Assembly: GCA_025267735.1 (NCBI GenBank)
Contig: CM046304.1
Location: 372,001-436,000 of the forward strand
Source of the DNA: Mactra quadrangularis
Taxonomy: Eukaryota; Mollusca; Bivalvia; Venerida; Mactridae
DNA: 64,000 bases
Reading direction: 5' to 3'
Position numbers and translations under genes: made by a program. Numbering within the stretch: the first letter of the stretch is position 1; the number at the start of each line of letters is the position of its first letter. Of the stretch, positions 1 to 13,700 are shown in pieces. The notes under the pieces were generated by a model. It had not been told where the DNA came from. It ran no database searches and was given only the letters and a program-made list of their open reading frames with translations.

Positions 1-150
1 ATACAGATTTGAGTATTGAAAGCAGAAATTAAATAACATAGAAAATTCATTTCAGTGAGAATACAAAATAACATGATTTTTATTTTCATAGTAAAGCACC
101 ACCTTTCAGTGTAAAGAAAATTGTATTTGATTGTATTGTATTTTTTCTTA

Positions 151-379
151 AAATTGGGTTTAACGTTGTATTCAATACATATTTAGGTCATATAAATAAT
201 AGCCAGCTCTTCCTACTATGTTTCCTGGACATTTTTTCTATCACCAGTACTAACTTACCCTACCACGAGGCCAACAACTCACGTATAGGGTTACGGTATG
301 ACCTACTGCGACTGGGTTCCAACCTGCAATCTCCGGATTTGAAGTCAGACATGCTAACAATTACGCCACGGCCGCGGCA
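151..379 (-). repeat. tRNA-headed SINE, family B
   Basis: Same sequence order as the copies at 46909 (plus) and 50625 (minus). The tRNA-like head is at the right end (read on minus: GGTTAGCATGTCTGACTTC-type A-box area, then a B-box-like GGTT..AACC), and the body carries the shared CACCAGTACTAACTTACCC block. It lies in a ZCCHC17 intron or 3' region. Confidence 0.7.
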
Positions 380-499
380 AAACCTCAGACACATGACCTT
401 CATGGAAAAAATCTGCATCAATAAAAAAACAAAATATTTATGTTTTCCTAGTTATCTAGTTTGCTTTGTTCTATGAATAACTTAGGAATATAACTAGAG

Positions 500-840
500 C
501 TGTCATTGATTGAGCTCAAAGTGTATCCACTATACAGACCATTTAATAAACTCATTATAGATGTATATATTTGTCTTAAAAATTATACCTTCTGTGGACT
601 GAAACTATTTTTCAATGGGAGTGCTGTCAATGTTTTAGACCTATCAGTTCATATTATGACAGCACGTCTATTTCTGCTTACGATAGAAGGTTCATCTAAC
701 AAATTTGACTCTTAACACTGACTTTGATCATATAGGCTTTATTATCGATATTTCAAAATGCATATCGATTATTGATCAGAAAATAAATATCGAGGATACA
801 GCGATAAAAGTGGAATCGTTGACAGCTTGTATAACTTACA
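500..840. repeat. dispersed repeat, copy 1 of a ~280-bp pair
   Basis: The stretch from about 555 to 820 is closely repeated in the same orientation at about 5065-5340 (shared blocks CTTCTGTGGACTG, GCTGTCAATGTTTTAGACC, TATAGGCTTTATTATCGATA, ATTGATCAGAAAATAAATAT). A mobile or foldback-type element is likely; no coding potential is seen. Confidence 0.7.
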
Positions 841-889
841 CAAAACATGTGGCTTGTTTCATAATAATATTGCTACCTAACTAGTGCTT

Positions 890-980
890 TGTCCCCTGGT
901 ACCCTTTATTTGATATCACATACTTATTCCATTTGGTGTAACAAGGGTACCAAGGGGGAAAGCGCTAACAAGAAATATGC
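890..980. repeat. short hairpin element (KpnI-like palindrome)
   Basis: Imperfect inverted repeat with arms GTCCCCTGGTACCCTT and AAGGGTACCAAGGGGGA around a loop containing GATATCACATACTTATT. A second copy with the same loop lies at 42165-42245, so this is a dispersed ~85-bp MITE-like unit. Confidence 0.65.
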
Positions 981-1018
981 TTAAGAAACTGGCCACTGGA
1001 TTATAATACAAAAGTTAC

Positions 1019-3656
1019 CTCAACTCAACATTATTTGGATCTTGATCTTGACCTGTTGTCTGATTTACAGATTTCATAGCTAAACCAATCTTTTCTCCAT
1101 TGTCCTGTAAATATATAGATACACTGTATGTCATTTGCTATGCCATTACAAATCTGTTACAATCAGATCAGTTATTCAGTACTGAATCTGGAAATGTTTT
1201 GGATAAACTAAATTTTCAGAACCCATCGTGACATTGCTAACACAATTTTGCATGACATGAAGATGTTCTAAGCATATTGGACCAATCCAGCATCAAATCA
1301 ACAACTATAGAAGGGGACAGGACAATTCAACCTGAAGACAACTCAACCCGGGGCAACTCAACCCGAAGACAACTCAACCCAGGACAACTTAACCCACGGA
1401 CAACTCAACATGCAGGTACAGACAACTCAATCTGCGGAAAATATTATAGTAAACATAAAATAACTGGAAGAAAACTTCAACATATCAACTTACGTTCAAA
1501 GATATAACTTTACAGTGAACAATTTCTCCTTTAGCAAACATTTCCGACGGGTCATCAACTTTGGTTCTAGATATCTGCGATTTATGTACCAAACCTACCG
1601 GATAAATATACAGTAGAAATATGCTACAATACATAGCAGGGTTCATACAGAATTTTAGTGACTAAGTATAAGCACTTTTCAAGGACAAAAGTGCCAAATT
1701 CAAGCACTGTAAGTTTTTACAGGCTGACTCGCCAAGCTGGCAATTTCTTTCATAGTGTTGCATAATCTACAATGAGTCTGTAGATTAGAGTTTGCATTTT
1801 CCACCAAGTGGTACTTGGAAGACCAAGACATTTCAAAGACACATATATTTGCCCGCATGTTGTCTGTAAAATGTCAACCAGAAGTCAAAACGAATCTGTT
1901 GCACATAAACTGCTATATTTCTTTTCAAATAGAGCATTGAAAATTAGTATATAATCTGAACATTCATGAATTCATACACTCTTGGACTGAAAATAAGCAC
2001 TATTCAAGCATTTTCAAGGTTGCAAATGAAAAAAAAAGCATTTTCAAGCATTCAATATCTCTTTTAAGCATTTTCAAAGTAGATCTTAAATTAAAGCACT
2101 TTTCAACCCTGAAAAGTACAAACCCTGTCAGCACTAATTCAGCTTAGAGCCTCACCCTCTAGAACAGCCTAGTTAGTCATAGCCCAGTAAATAGTTTAAA
2201 CCCTGTACATAAATACAAGCTTCATATGGGGAATTCTATATATTTTAAAATTGGTTACAGGATGACTGTCTCATACCCTTAGTTAGGTCATAATTACAGT
2301 CTATGAAGACTCCTGACCTTACGTGGAAGAAGAAGTAAAAAATCACCTTGTCTAGATGTGTCTGGTATTTTAACGAAGATTCCGTACTCCTTTACAGATG
2401 CAACCTGAAACAAATTGAATAATCAAAAGAATGATATCAAATAACGCCATACCAAATTTAATTTGTATTTAATGTGCACTGACAAGTAGATTTTCACGGT
2501 TAAAACTTTAATTTCCTATACTGCTGCTTGAAATATTGTTTTTTCTTTTTTTTTACTAGATTTAATGCCTTATCAACACAATTTAGGTCATTTTATGGCG
2601 TCCAGCGCACCTAACCTAGCTTTCCTGGACCATTGTCTATAACCAGTACTCACCTACCCTTCCTCAAGGCCGGAAACTTCTCCATATTATCTAATCAATG
2701 GTGGAAAATTGACATTATTGTCAAATTTTCATGGAAGGGTATAACCTCCCCGGGTGGGATTCGAACCAGCACCCCCTCGAGCAAAAGATTCTTAATCCCG
2801 GCGCGCTACCAACTGAACTATCGACCCGGGTTTATTGTTTTTTTCAGATACAGAGAAATCATGGGCAAAATGCTTCAGGAATCAATGCCCAAATGAAAAG
2901 CAAGTCATAAGGTCTTATACATAGGACTACAGGCTGTGCAACTCTGTTAGATAAACTAGTCTTAAAAATAAGACCCTACATAACTTTTTTAAAAATGTCC
3001 AAAAGTTATATGTAGGGTCTTATATTTATGACTAGACAGTGGCAAGAGTTACTGTAGACAACCCTTGCAAGGATAGGCAAGAGTTATGGAAGTCCAATTA
3101 TATGCGTATGTTTCAACTTATAAACATAAGAAAACTTGTTAATATTCATTATTACTCAAAATAAACAAACACTTATGATCGTGACTTATCCTATTGTCAT
3201 TACATTTTGGATATTTATAATAAACAAACCGGATGTTTAATATACAGCGATATGACGTTATTGTACGGTACTGTAACTCTAGACACTGCCTAATGACAAT
3301 TAGATGACCTTACTGTTTTTACTTGCACTGTATTTGTAAGCAGTTTTTAACTTGATGTTTTTGCAAATTGTTGCACACATGTATACAACCACACTTAGTA
3401 CATCGATAGGTAGGATTGTCATCAAGTACCACTGGAAAAGAAGAGACTTTACCAAAGAAATAATTTACCCCATATTAATAGGCTTCAGGAATCCTAAGAC
3501 TAAGGGGCTAGGTGACCCACCCCTGTAGACTGTAGTCTAGAAACTGAATCAACTTACCTCACCCCTGAAGACAGCATACAGATCAGGAATCGGTCCGAAG
3601 TCCTTCCGTCTTTTAGGTTCCTGACCTTTATCATCATCGTATTTACGTTTAGACAT
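1019..3656 (-). CDS. ZCCHC17: ZCCHC17-like S1-domain protein (partial, N-terminal four exons)
   Basis: Exons read on the minus strand: 3656-3558, 2404-2347, 1594-1494, 1104-1019, all with GT-AG borders and matching phases (114 codons plus 2 bases). The start is the ATG at 3656; a longer in-frame opening upstream lacks support. The peptide begins with a basic K/R-rich stretch (MSKRKYDDDKG), then PDLYAVFRGEVASVKEYGIF, the start of an S1 RNA-binding domain, then VHKSQISR and GEIVHCKVISL, then GLAMKSVNQTTGQDQDPNNV. That last block is the hallmark that follows the S1 domain in ZCCHC17 (nucleolar protein of 40 kDa, pS1D). The family acts in the nucleolus/nucleus in rRNA and mRNA processing. The CCHC knuckle and Lys-rich tail are not seen in bases 1-1018, so the gene should continue beyond the left edge. 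It lies head-to-head with NCAPH2, about 1.1 kb between start codons. Confidence 0.88.
1315..1440. repeat. degenerate tandem GACAACTCAACCC motif
   Basis: Six to seven imperfect copies of a 13-17 bp motif (GACAACTCAACCC) inside a ZCCHC17 intron. Three copies in the opposite orientation (GGGTTGAGTTGTC) sit at 4628-4672, just before the first coding exon of NCAPH2. Confidence 0.65.
2541..2830 (-). repeat. tRNA-headed SINE, family A
   Basis: Full-length copy in reverse orientation. The head at the right end reads, on minus, CCCGGGTCGATAGTTCAGTT (tRNA A-box region), followed by a B-box-like GGTTCGAATCCC. The body contains the family's GGTCCAGGAAAGCTAGGTTA block and the 3' end has a simple tail. 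It lies in the intron between ZCCHC17 coding exons 1 and 2, after the start of the S1 domain. Confidence 0.8.
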
Positions 3657-4740
3657 TAAAAGAGTCGCTAAATAAATAAACACGAGCAAAAAGTAAATTT
3701 TAAAAACAAATGGCGTAATTGAAATAAGGGGAAGTAACTCTTCTAACTTTGAAATTTTCACTCGGGATGTTACGGTAATTTCCGTTAAGACCAACAGAGA
3801 ATTGACTTTGAATACGGCGGGATTTTGAAACTGGATTCAACATTTCCCATTTAAATTCTGTAAGTATTTATATTTTGAATTATCCTTAAATGTATAAATT
3901 TAACGTATTTTTGTGTAAATAGTGAGCCATGTCTGTGATAAAATTGCATTATGCGGCGATTACTGATGTGTGGCGATTCGTCCTCAAACCTATTCGAACC
4001 AAAACAATCATTTATTAACAAAATATCAGAGAGTGCAAGTGTCATTTTGTATTAAACTGTCTATTTATTTTCTAAAACTCCTTTTTAGATGGCATTGTTA
4101 CCTGTTTTATTTGTCATTCGTGTCTTAATTATTCAGTTACTGCCTTTTTCCACTAATGGCACTAACAAGGATTCCAAGCAATCACTAGTCCTATGTATAA
4201 TTATAAAACCCTCTGTAGCTCTTTTCACATTGGGACATTATTCTGTCACATAACAGAATCAATGTCTTAATGAAAAATAAGTTACGGAGGTTTTTAATAT
4301 ATAGGACCAGGGCCTGCGAAATCTTAAAATTGTTTACTTGTCTGTTCTGCCAATTGGTAAAGTTACTTGTCAGTATGAACATTATAGAATAAAATTATTG
4401 AAAAATCCACTAGTCTCTACTTGCCTTGGGACAACACAGACCATACAGACTTTTGATTTCACCGGCCTTGGACTAAGAGATCACCAACCATTTATACCAG
4501 GGAATTAGATATCTCTTATGTAGTAATAAGACTATGTCTCTTATTTATACCTATAATATATATTATATGTATAATTGGTTATTGATCAGTTAAAATCCCT
4601 GTGCTGGCATTAGCCAAAACTAAAGCTAGTTGAGTTGTCCTTGGGTTGAGTTGTCTTCGGTTTGAGTTGTTAATTGGTACCCCATAGATCTATAGCCATA
4701 TAACTTGAATTGAAATTTTCCGATTCGTTGTTTCTTTCAG
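3657..4740. promoter_or_regulatory. bidirectional promoter region ZCCHC17 / NCAPH2
   Basis: The divergent start codons are 3656 (minus) and 4758 (plus). The first NCAPH2 coding exon is preceded by a good acceptor ending at 4740, so at least one non-coding NCAPH2 exon must lie in or left of this stretch. No TATA box was chosen. Apart from inverted GACAACTCAACCC-type motifs at 4628-4672 nothing specific is recognised. Confidence 0.5.
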
Positions 4741-4757
4741 TGTTCAAGAGGAAGAAG

Positions 4758-7700
4758 ATGGCTTTCAATAGAAGTCCTGAAACCAATGAAAGATATGCTC
4801 AAATATTAAAGCCAATTAAAGATTTAGCTAAGAGCTGGGATGTTGATATAGCTTCTAATCTTGAAGATTATCTAGATGAGGTATTATACAACACCTTCAG
4901 TTACAGTATCCCAGTGTTACCTAGATTCAGCGGTATAATTTCAAATGCCAATGGTGTTTTTTCTAACCGTGGCAGATATCGAGAAATAAATATCGATGAT
5001 ACACCAATATATATCGATTCCTTCACTGCAGTACCATACAGAGCATATATGTTGTCATAAACTCATAAAAAATGTATATTTGTCATGAATGTTATATCTT
5101 CTGTGGACTGGAGCTATTTCCTCAACGGGGGATGCTGTCAATGTTTTAGACCTATCAGTTCATATTATGACAGCACACCTGTTTCCACTTACTATAGAAG
5201 GTTTGTCTCGCAAATTTGACCCTTATTCATGACTTTTATTTGTTTACCTATATAGGCTTTATTATCGATATTTCAAAATGCATATTGATTATTGATCAGA
5301 AAATAAATATCAAAGATACAGCGATATCATTGGAATCGATGACAGCTCTAACTGCAGGATCAACTATATTACATAAAAGAATCAATATATTATTTGAACT
5401 TAATGATATATTTTCAGCTGGAAGGTACAACAATATCATATGATGGAGGGAAAACTACGATGAATTTTGCACAAGCAGCCATGTTGATTCATAGTTCAAC
5501 TTGTATTTATAGTAAGAAAGTAGAATGTCTGTATAATCTAACATTACAAGTTCTAGAATTGCTAGCCAATAAAAAGTAAGTGTAATCTTGTTTCAGTGAT
5601 TTTTTCTGGAATTTATTATAGGACAGACAAAAAGGGGCAAGTGTCTATACTCTTCTTACAGCTGCTTGTGATATGAAAACTTCAGCTATTTTAGTGAGAA
5701 TTTGTTTACAATCACAGAGATTCTAGCAGTTGATGTCCTCTGCTTACTTAAGTCAAACCATCCTCTTATCTCCTTAGCGGCTTAATTGCTTACCACCTGG
5801 TATTTTGAAGAAATGAACTCTGACTTTCAGCATAGAAAGGAGCATAACTGGACTGTGAAGAGTAAGAAAAAAGGACAGAGGCAGAATGCAGGACCTTGCT
5901 ATAAGAACCTTCTTCTAAAACAAAGCATTCAGGACTAAATAATTGTCAAAAGTCACAGGATTTTGCAATAACCAAGGAGGTGTTTATTGCAAAACTTTAC
6001 TGTTGTTGTTGTGGTTAACAGCAAGGTAGATGGTCTTAATATAAATTGACTAATTATTAATAAATGGACCTTATTTTACTCAAATGAAGCATTCAGAAAT
6101 TATAAACTAAGGTTTCCATGCCATTCATCAATTCATAAATAACAAAATAACTTGAAAGTGGCGAGAAAAAGTATATTAATCATCAAAAATCTTAATAATT
6201 GAGAAGTTCTACCTAGCAGAACTTTACTGTCAGGGCTTTTTTCAGTATTTGGGGAAGGGGCCTAGGGCCTTTTTTATTTAAAGTATTTTGGGAAATTTTA
6301 TCGCAATTTCATCAATAGAAGAACAAATATCCAAGTTGAACTCGAAATTTAGGGAAAACTGCATGGTTTTAAAGAAATTTTAAGAGGGGAAGGCGCCTGT
6401 AAACGACCCCTGTTGTATAAAGAGAAAGGTCTGACTGTGTAAATTTATTACTGGTTGTTGTTAACAGGAAGTTAAATCAGAAGAGTTCAGTGGATAAAGA
6501 TGGTAATGATGATGATGCACAAAATCTCCATGACGATGACGATGAATTTCTGAGTCTGGATGATATTGAAGAAAGTAAAAATCTTTACATGAAAGAAAAC
6601 TTTGACTATGAAAGGGTGAGCATCTGTTTATTTGATTATTGATAGCCGGATTTTTTTAACTGGAAACCTGAGCGGGCAGCGTCTGGTGTCTTTACAATTG
6701 CGTTAAAGTTTTTTCTTTACCATATAAATATGCTATTTATAGTCAGATCTTTATGATACTTCATACAATGATAACATACCATGTGATGAACAGAATTAGA
6801 AAGTAACCACCACTCTACCTGTTGTCAGATCTTGATGAAAATCTAGCTAAATGTGGTTTCCACATTACATTTCTTGTTTATTAATATGATTCCAATTTAT
6901 ATAGCACTTATAATTATGTATGAAACTTGTTCAAAACTGCTTTACACATACAATGTAATCTATAAAATTTGATGACAATATTGCCTGTTTTTTTATTTAT
7001 GCAATTATACAGTTAAATTTTGACATGTGTTTATGCATTAGAATAGTTATGATAGATATAAAATTTGACAGTTGTCAACAAGACTGTAGTTAGTGCATTG
7101 GGTTAAAGAGTGAGTTACTACAGTCTTGCAGACAACCCTTGAATTGTAATTGTTGTACATGTACATGTATGCATATCTAAAAAAGTTCATTTTTCTGACA
7201 TTGGTAAAAATTAATAACAAATCAAATATTTACACAAGTGTAAAAGTAATTATTGATGGCGCTGTATAGTTTATTATTTAGTTTGTTCTTATGATAATTT
7301 TTGTTTATTTTTTCAGCCATTTCAATTTTTACCTGAGGTACCACTTTGTTTATTACCATTAGAGAATGCTGCCAAGGGAGACAATCCTTTATTAAGGTAG
7401 TGCAGAGATTATTTTCACAATAAGGGAAAAGGTGCTGGGGCCCTTTTATAAGAGAAATTAGTGATAAAATATTCTGTCTTTGTTTTTAGCCAGATTTTTC
7501 AACGAAAACAATCGGCTTATAGTTTAGCGAAATCGGGGTGGGCGGGCGTCCAGTGTTGTTAACAATTGCTTAAAGTTATTCTTTACCATATATTTCTGCC
7601 ATTTATTGTCAGATCTTTATGAAACTTCATACAATGATATCATACAATATGATGAACAGAATTAGTAAGTAACCACAACTCTACCTGGCTTTATTATGGA

Positions 7701-10700
7701 TAATCTCCCTTTGTAATTTTGCATTAAAGTTTTTATGTTGGATATCTCTGTCATTTATGGTCAGATCTTGATGAAAATCAGGCTTTAATGTGGTTTCCTC
7801 ATTACATTTCTTGTATCAATAATAGGACTCAAATTGTATCTATAAGATTTCTCTATTTGTATTGAATTCTGTCGAATCATGTGTTTTTCAGTAAAAAAGG
7901 TGAAGTACTTGCCAGTATAAATGATTTTAGAATGAATACATGTTACCGACATAAACTAGGGACATTATTGATCGATAAATCATTTATAAAACTTCATGAA
8001 GATTCTATCGGAAGACAAACTGAAGTTGACTTACAGCAAGGTATAGTTGGTTGTTTCTCAATCTGATTAAAACCCGATCTAAAATTTTCTGCTCACCTAC
8101 TCGCTTATTTAGATCTGGCCATTTTTGAACGAAGGTCATGTTCAGGTGACCTTTTCTCATCATAATATTCATGACAAAATTGTTATGATTAGTAACTTGT
8201 TTACATCGTCTACGTCAGGCAGTTTGAAATAAGCGGTCCAATCGCAGACTGTGAATAATACCGCTATTAAATTAGCTTGCAAACCTTGGTCTAAAAATAG
8301 AAATTTTGGAATCAAAATGTTATTACTAGTGTTTTATCTAGATGAAAGTTACGCATTGATTAGTCAACATAAAGGTCATCTCGACATGACCCTCCATTTA
8401 GATCTTAGAGATCCTGTACGACAATGCTCTACAGGATATCTGTTTACAGAGATTGGTTGTTTCTATAAGCTTTTTACATGATATTTAGTCATTGCCTTAA
8501 ATTTTCACGAGCTCTTACCCAGGCACTGTGAAACATGACAGACCAACTGACAAATCCTGTAAAAAATAAAAGGTCTGTCTAGATCTGCAGGTTTACAGGA
8601 CAACTGTCCAGGAATAGAATTGATCCTATCCACATAGTATTCAATTTATTGAAATATATAAAATGTCTGAGGTCCTGTATGACTTGGTCTGGTCCTGTAA
8701 ACTTTAGATCTGCACAGGACCTATAGTTGTTAACTGTTGGGTTTTGTAGTGACTGCTCTTGTCCAATTTAAAGTGATGGGCTAAATTATCAACTAGCCTG
8801 GCCATTTTAACTTAAGCTGGTTGGCTGAATGCATTACCTTTCTCACCTTAGATGTTCTTTAATTATACCCCCATCGAAGAAGAGGGGGGTATACTGTTTT
8901 ACCCTTGTCCGTCCGTCCGCCCGTCCGTTACAAAATTTCCGTCGCAGTTTTCTCAGCAACTATATCATGCAGCAGCCTAATACTTTGCATATTGCTTCAT
9001 CCCATAGTCCCATGTGGTGTAAAGCGATTTCATGCTCCTTGCTCATCTACTTCCTGTTTGTCGCATATTTTTAGATTTTGGCATTAGCTCACAGATTTAC
9101 TTGTTCAATCCTGTTTAGGTGATTAGTTGTTCATTATAATACATTGTATATAAAAAACTCAATAAGGGACATTAGTCAGTTATTTCCCCTGGCATACTCT
9201 TTAAATAGGTAGGTGACCATAGGTCCAATCAGTTGGATTACTTATATTTTACCATTACTTTTCAATGGCAAATTGCCACAGTTAATCTTAAATAACATTT
9301 TCGTAAATAATTTAATCTAAATTTCATCACTCCTGTTGATATTTTAATTAACAAGAAAGATATTAGATGAAGTATTTTATTATCCTACTTAATAATCCGA
9401 GGATTTCAACTAATAGAACCTACTTACCAATAGGATTGCTTCAGATTTTATCAAGGAAAGATAACTGACAAAAGCCCCACCGTATTTTTACTTTTAATAT
9501 TGCATTTAATTTATTAAATATAAATATTATGAATATTACAGTAGACAATTTACCTGATACTAATACAGAAACAGAACAAAATATGGACATTGATGATCAT
9601 AATGATGGTAATGATTTTTTATAACATTTTATTAATTTTTTTACTCCCACAAGATAGAAGCAATTTGATTGAGCTGTTTTTAGATTTTTCAAAATTTTAG
9701 ATAATATAATTATAGGCACTGCCTATTGGTGGTCACTTATATATGGGCCATATATTTGGTTAACAATTAAATCTCCATTTTGCTAATGCTTCATTTTGCT
9801 TCGTTGCGTGTTTTAGTCATACAGTCATACCGTCCCATAATGCAACGAGTGGTAAGCACAGGAACCAGAAGAGTTCCGAACATGCAAATTTAATTTTAAA
9901 AAATGAAGGAATGTTAACTCCCTTTTATATGATTTTTAGAAGGACTAAAGGGAGGTAACTAGAAACTGGAAGCATTTTTACATTATAATGGCCTGCTAAG
10001 TTTTATAAACGTTTAGAAGAAGCAATTTTATGTTAGGCATAATCCATTTCAGTATGATATAGCAAGGGCTTTGAAGGAATACTGCTGTAAATAACAAATT
10101 TTCAAAAATGACTTTTTGATAAATTAACTTTAGAAATGCCAAATACATGTTCCTACCAAATTTCATCAAAATATTATTAATAAAGTACATAAATTTACTT
10201 AGTTCCATGTTCAGAATAACTCCAAATTTCAGTGGAAAAATGCTGTAAGAAAAAAAAACTTGTAAATTCACAATAATTAGTTTTTTAGCACAGTGTAATT
10301 ACATAAGACATGTTATTTCTTACCCACATATCAAAAAATAGTTACAGAATAACATGAGAGAAAAATGTTAAACAGTTTTTTGCTCCTCCTGAAAAAATTT
10401 GAAAATATGAGTTACGACAGTTTTCGTCAAGCCCTCATTATTTCAGGAAATGAGATGTGTGTTGATGATGGTGATAATGATGATGATTACAATGATGATA
10501 TTGGTGTTTTAAATGATATAAGTAATGGTGATTCTGATAATCAACCACAAACTGACGAGGTAAAGTCCACAGCTTTTTTTCAGTATTAGGGGAAGGGACT
10601 TTTCTTTATGTAGAACATTTAGGGAAATTTGATCGCAATTTCATAGATAGGGGAACAAAAATCCAAGGTAAACTCCATGATTTTTAAGAAATTTCAGGAG

Positions 10701-13700
10701 GGGAGGGCACCTGTAAAAAAGTTCGGTACTTTTAAAAGAGCTCACTATATTTTTGTATACACTGATGTTCAATATACCTGATCCAAAATAGTTTTTAGCT
10801 TAATTATGTGATTTGGAGTAAGTTTTTTTCTGTAATAAGACTTCATCTTAAACATACTGTGATCATAATTATTTTTTCAAGTATCGAATACCAAATTCTA
10901 CTTATGGTTTTGACCTACTTTCTTTTTGAAAAGCAATAAATAACATAAACATGTTTTAGCAATATTTGCATTAAATTGAAGAATCTTGTTCATTAGAGGT
11001 GTTTAAAATCGACAAATGTCTATTTTCTTTGCGGTCCAAAAACAGTGTTACTTTTGATAATGGGGCCTTATGTGTATGTTTTTTAGGAGGTGAGGCTTGG
11101 ATTAAGAAGATCTGAAAGACAAAAAGACAAAGTTTTGGTTGCTAAGAAACAGGTACGACATTTTTTATGTATAGCAAATAGTTAAATTGTTCAGACACCT
11201 ATCTTATCATATGATCATAAACAATCGTGGAAAAGTATAATTTTAACTACATTCGTTTTCAAAACACCAAGCTCACATGTTTGCAGTGATGTCGCCGCCA
11301 TCTTGGGTATGAATAAACTGTGACCGATTCCGTTCATTCCACCTATTTCCATGGAATGGGTAGAACGCTGCCAGAACACAGTTTCGACGCACTCGATTGG
11401 AGTTCTAACAGTTGGGATTTCTAATCGAGCACTCCCAGTATCATTTTCCATTTCAAGTACAAATGTTTTATGAATGTATTTCAATGTTATATTATTTCAG
11501 GTAAATCATTGGGAGAAATTAAAACTTGATGAAGAAACTTCTACTGGAAATAAACCTTTCAAATCTGGTATGATGTATAATATATATAGTACTCACCAAA
11601 AGTTTGGAGACATTTTTACTATTTAAGCCTACTGAATTGCTTTTATCGACAGCAAATTATTTTGAAATACTTTTTAGTTTAGCTTATTTCTTTTGGTTAA
11701 TTTACTATTTGTAGTTGAGACTACCAAAGAAGCTTTAAATCTATGTTATAGGAAAGAAACACATAGAATTTGGTTTTGGAGACTTAGGGTATCAGATGCT
11801 GAATCTTTTAATTGTGTTGTTTTCAAGATATCTTTTTTCATTTAATCATCCAACATTTTATAGATTAAAAATGTTTCTACAGAAAACAAAGAATTAAAAA
11901 AAAATGAATTTCCTTTGTCTCCAAACTTTTGGTAGGTACTGTATATATTTTAACATAAGACTGTACAGTTATGTTATATTCAGTAATGTTTAAAACTATT
12001 CATATGGAGACACCTGTCTAATCATATATCAGGGATGTGGAATTCCAATTATTTTCCACTTGTCTGTGGGTTCAGATTACTTTTTCAAGTATACTGACTT
12101 ATTTCTTATTTGATGTATAGATCTTGTTAAAGCAGTTGAAATAAATAATTGTTACAAATCTGAACTAGCCATCTTGTGGAAGTAGCCATCTTGGATTTGC
12201 TAGCTTGAAGCAAGCCATTCCACAGACCATTAATGCTACAGAAATTGGCTTTCAAGAATCGCTAGCTAGCAATTGCTGCACGGAACAGTGGTGCTTTTCA
12301 CAAAAATTCTAACGAAAAAAATCTTTGTAAGTCAGTATCATATAATTAGCACTTCAAAGTCAGACGGATAATAAGCATAGCTATGATATGATATTCAAAA
12401 GGTAAACACAATTCTACACAATTTGTATAATATTTAGAATTAATTAGCCAAAAAATGAGGGTATTAATAATGTTTCTTGCTTTTGACTTACGAAGATTTT
12501 TTTTCGTAAGAATTTTTGTGAAAAGCACCACTGAACTAGCCATCTTGTGGAAGTAGCCATCTTGGATTTGCTATCTTGAAGCAAATCATTCCACAGAACA
12601 TTTATGCTACAAAGAATGACTTTCAAAAATCGCTAGCTTGTGATCGCCGCACAGAACAAGTCCATAATTCTATTATTTTACTGATATTCTACAGGGACAG
12701 TGTATAAGACATGTCGAGGTATTGAAGATAAAACCAAGAAAAGAAAAAGAACAAAACAACCAGATGTTAAAATAGAACCTTTACATAATTGGATAGCAAA
12801 ATCACGTAAGTTGTCCCTCATTTAACATTTCTCGTGTTGCAGCCAAACTTGATTAGTTCAGTTCAAAACATTACAAAAAAAAAGGTAAGCTGCCCGGCTA
12901 GCTCAGTTGGTACCATGCAAGTCTACTAATTGAGGGGTCGTGAGTTCGATTCCCGGGCGGGGCATACTTTTGTGGAGCTTGGTCATGAAATTATTTCTAC
13001 GGCCATTCTTCCTCCTACCATCGACCAGGAATTTGGTTCATCCTGTTCTAAGCTGCCAGATAATTGGAGAAAAAGTTATACTTTGGTAAAAACCGGCAGT
13101 TTTGTGTCTCAATCAACACCATAATTGTATATAGTGATTGAGATAATCAAATACAGAATAGCAAGTCTCTGCCATTTTTCCTTCCTTCTTGCTCCCTTTT
13201 TTGCTACTCCCTATTCAGTAATATTTACTTTGAAACCTTATGTGCCCTGCCCCTTGTTCTGCTTTTCTGGCTTTTCTGTGTTTTATAGTTATCAATATGT
13301 TGACAGCCCTGTTCTTACAATTACGTTTTTTCTCTCTTTTTCAGTGTATTCTCAAAAAAAGAAATTTCCGAAAAATCAAATAAAAATGCGAGCGTTTCAT
13401 GACTTTGAAAAGTTGTGTTGGGAAGAATTTAAAAGGAGACAACTGTTACAAAAAGAAATATTGAAAAAGGTTGTAATTTGTGTCTCTATTTTGATTTAGA
13501 TGTTTGTGTTGAAAGAAAAAATTACAAATTACAGTCGCTGCCTTCACAGAATTTGTCCTTGAGTTCTTGGAGCTTGATTGTCTGTGTGACTTGCTCAAAT
13601 CCTTGTGGGTTATTTACATTGGGCGCCAAATGTGCCCGATAAAAATCCATTGGTCTGAACCGAGATTCAAAACCCATGACCTCTCGAGTTGTAAGCAGAC

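Noticed and set aside
3657..3794. N-terminal extension of the ZCCHC17-like protein (in-frame to 3794)
   Set aside because: The extension is hydrophobic and unlike the family; the ATG at 3656 gives the expected basic start.
12891..12965. tRNA gene (clear A and B boxes)
   Set aside because: No clean cloverleaf, and the same head with the same non-tRNA body recurs at 37001 and 55724, so it is a SINE.
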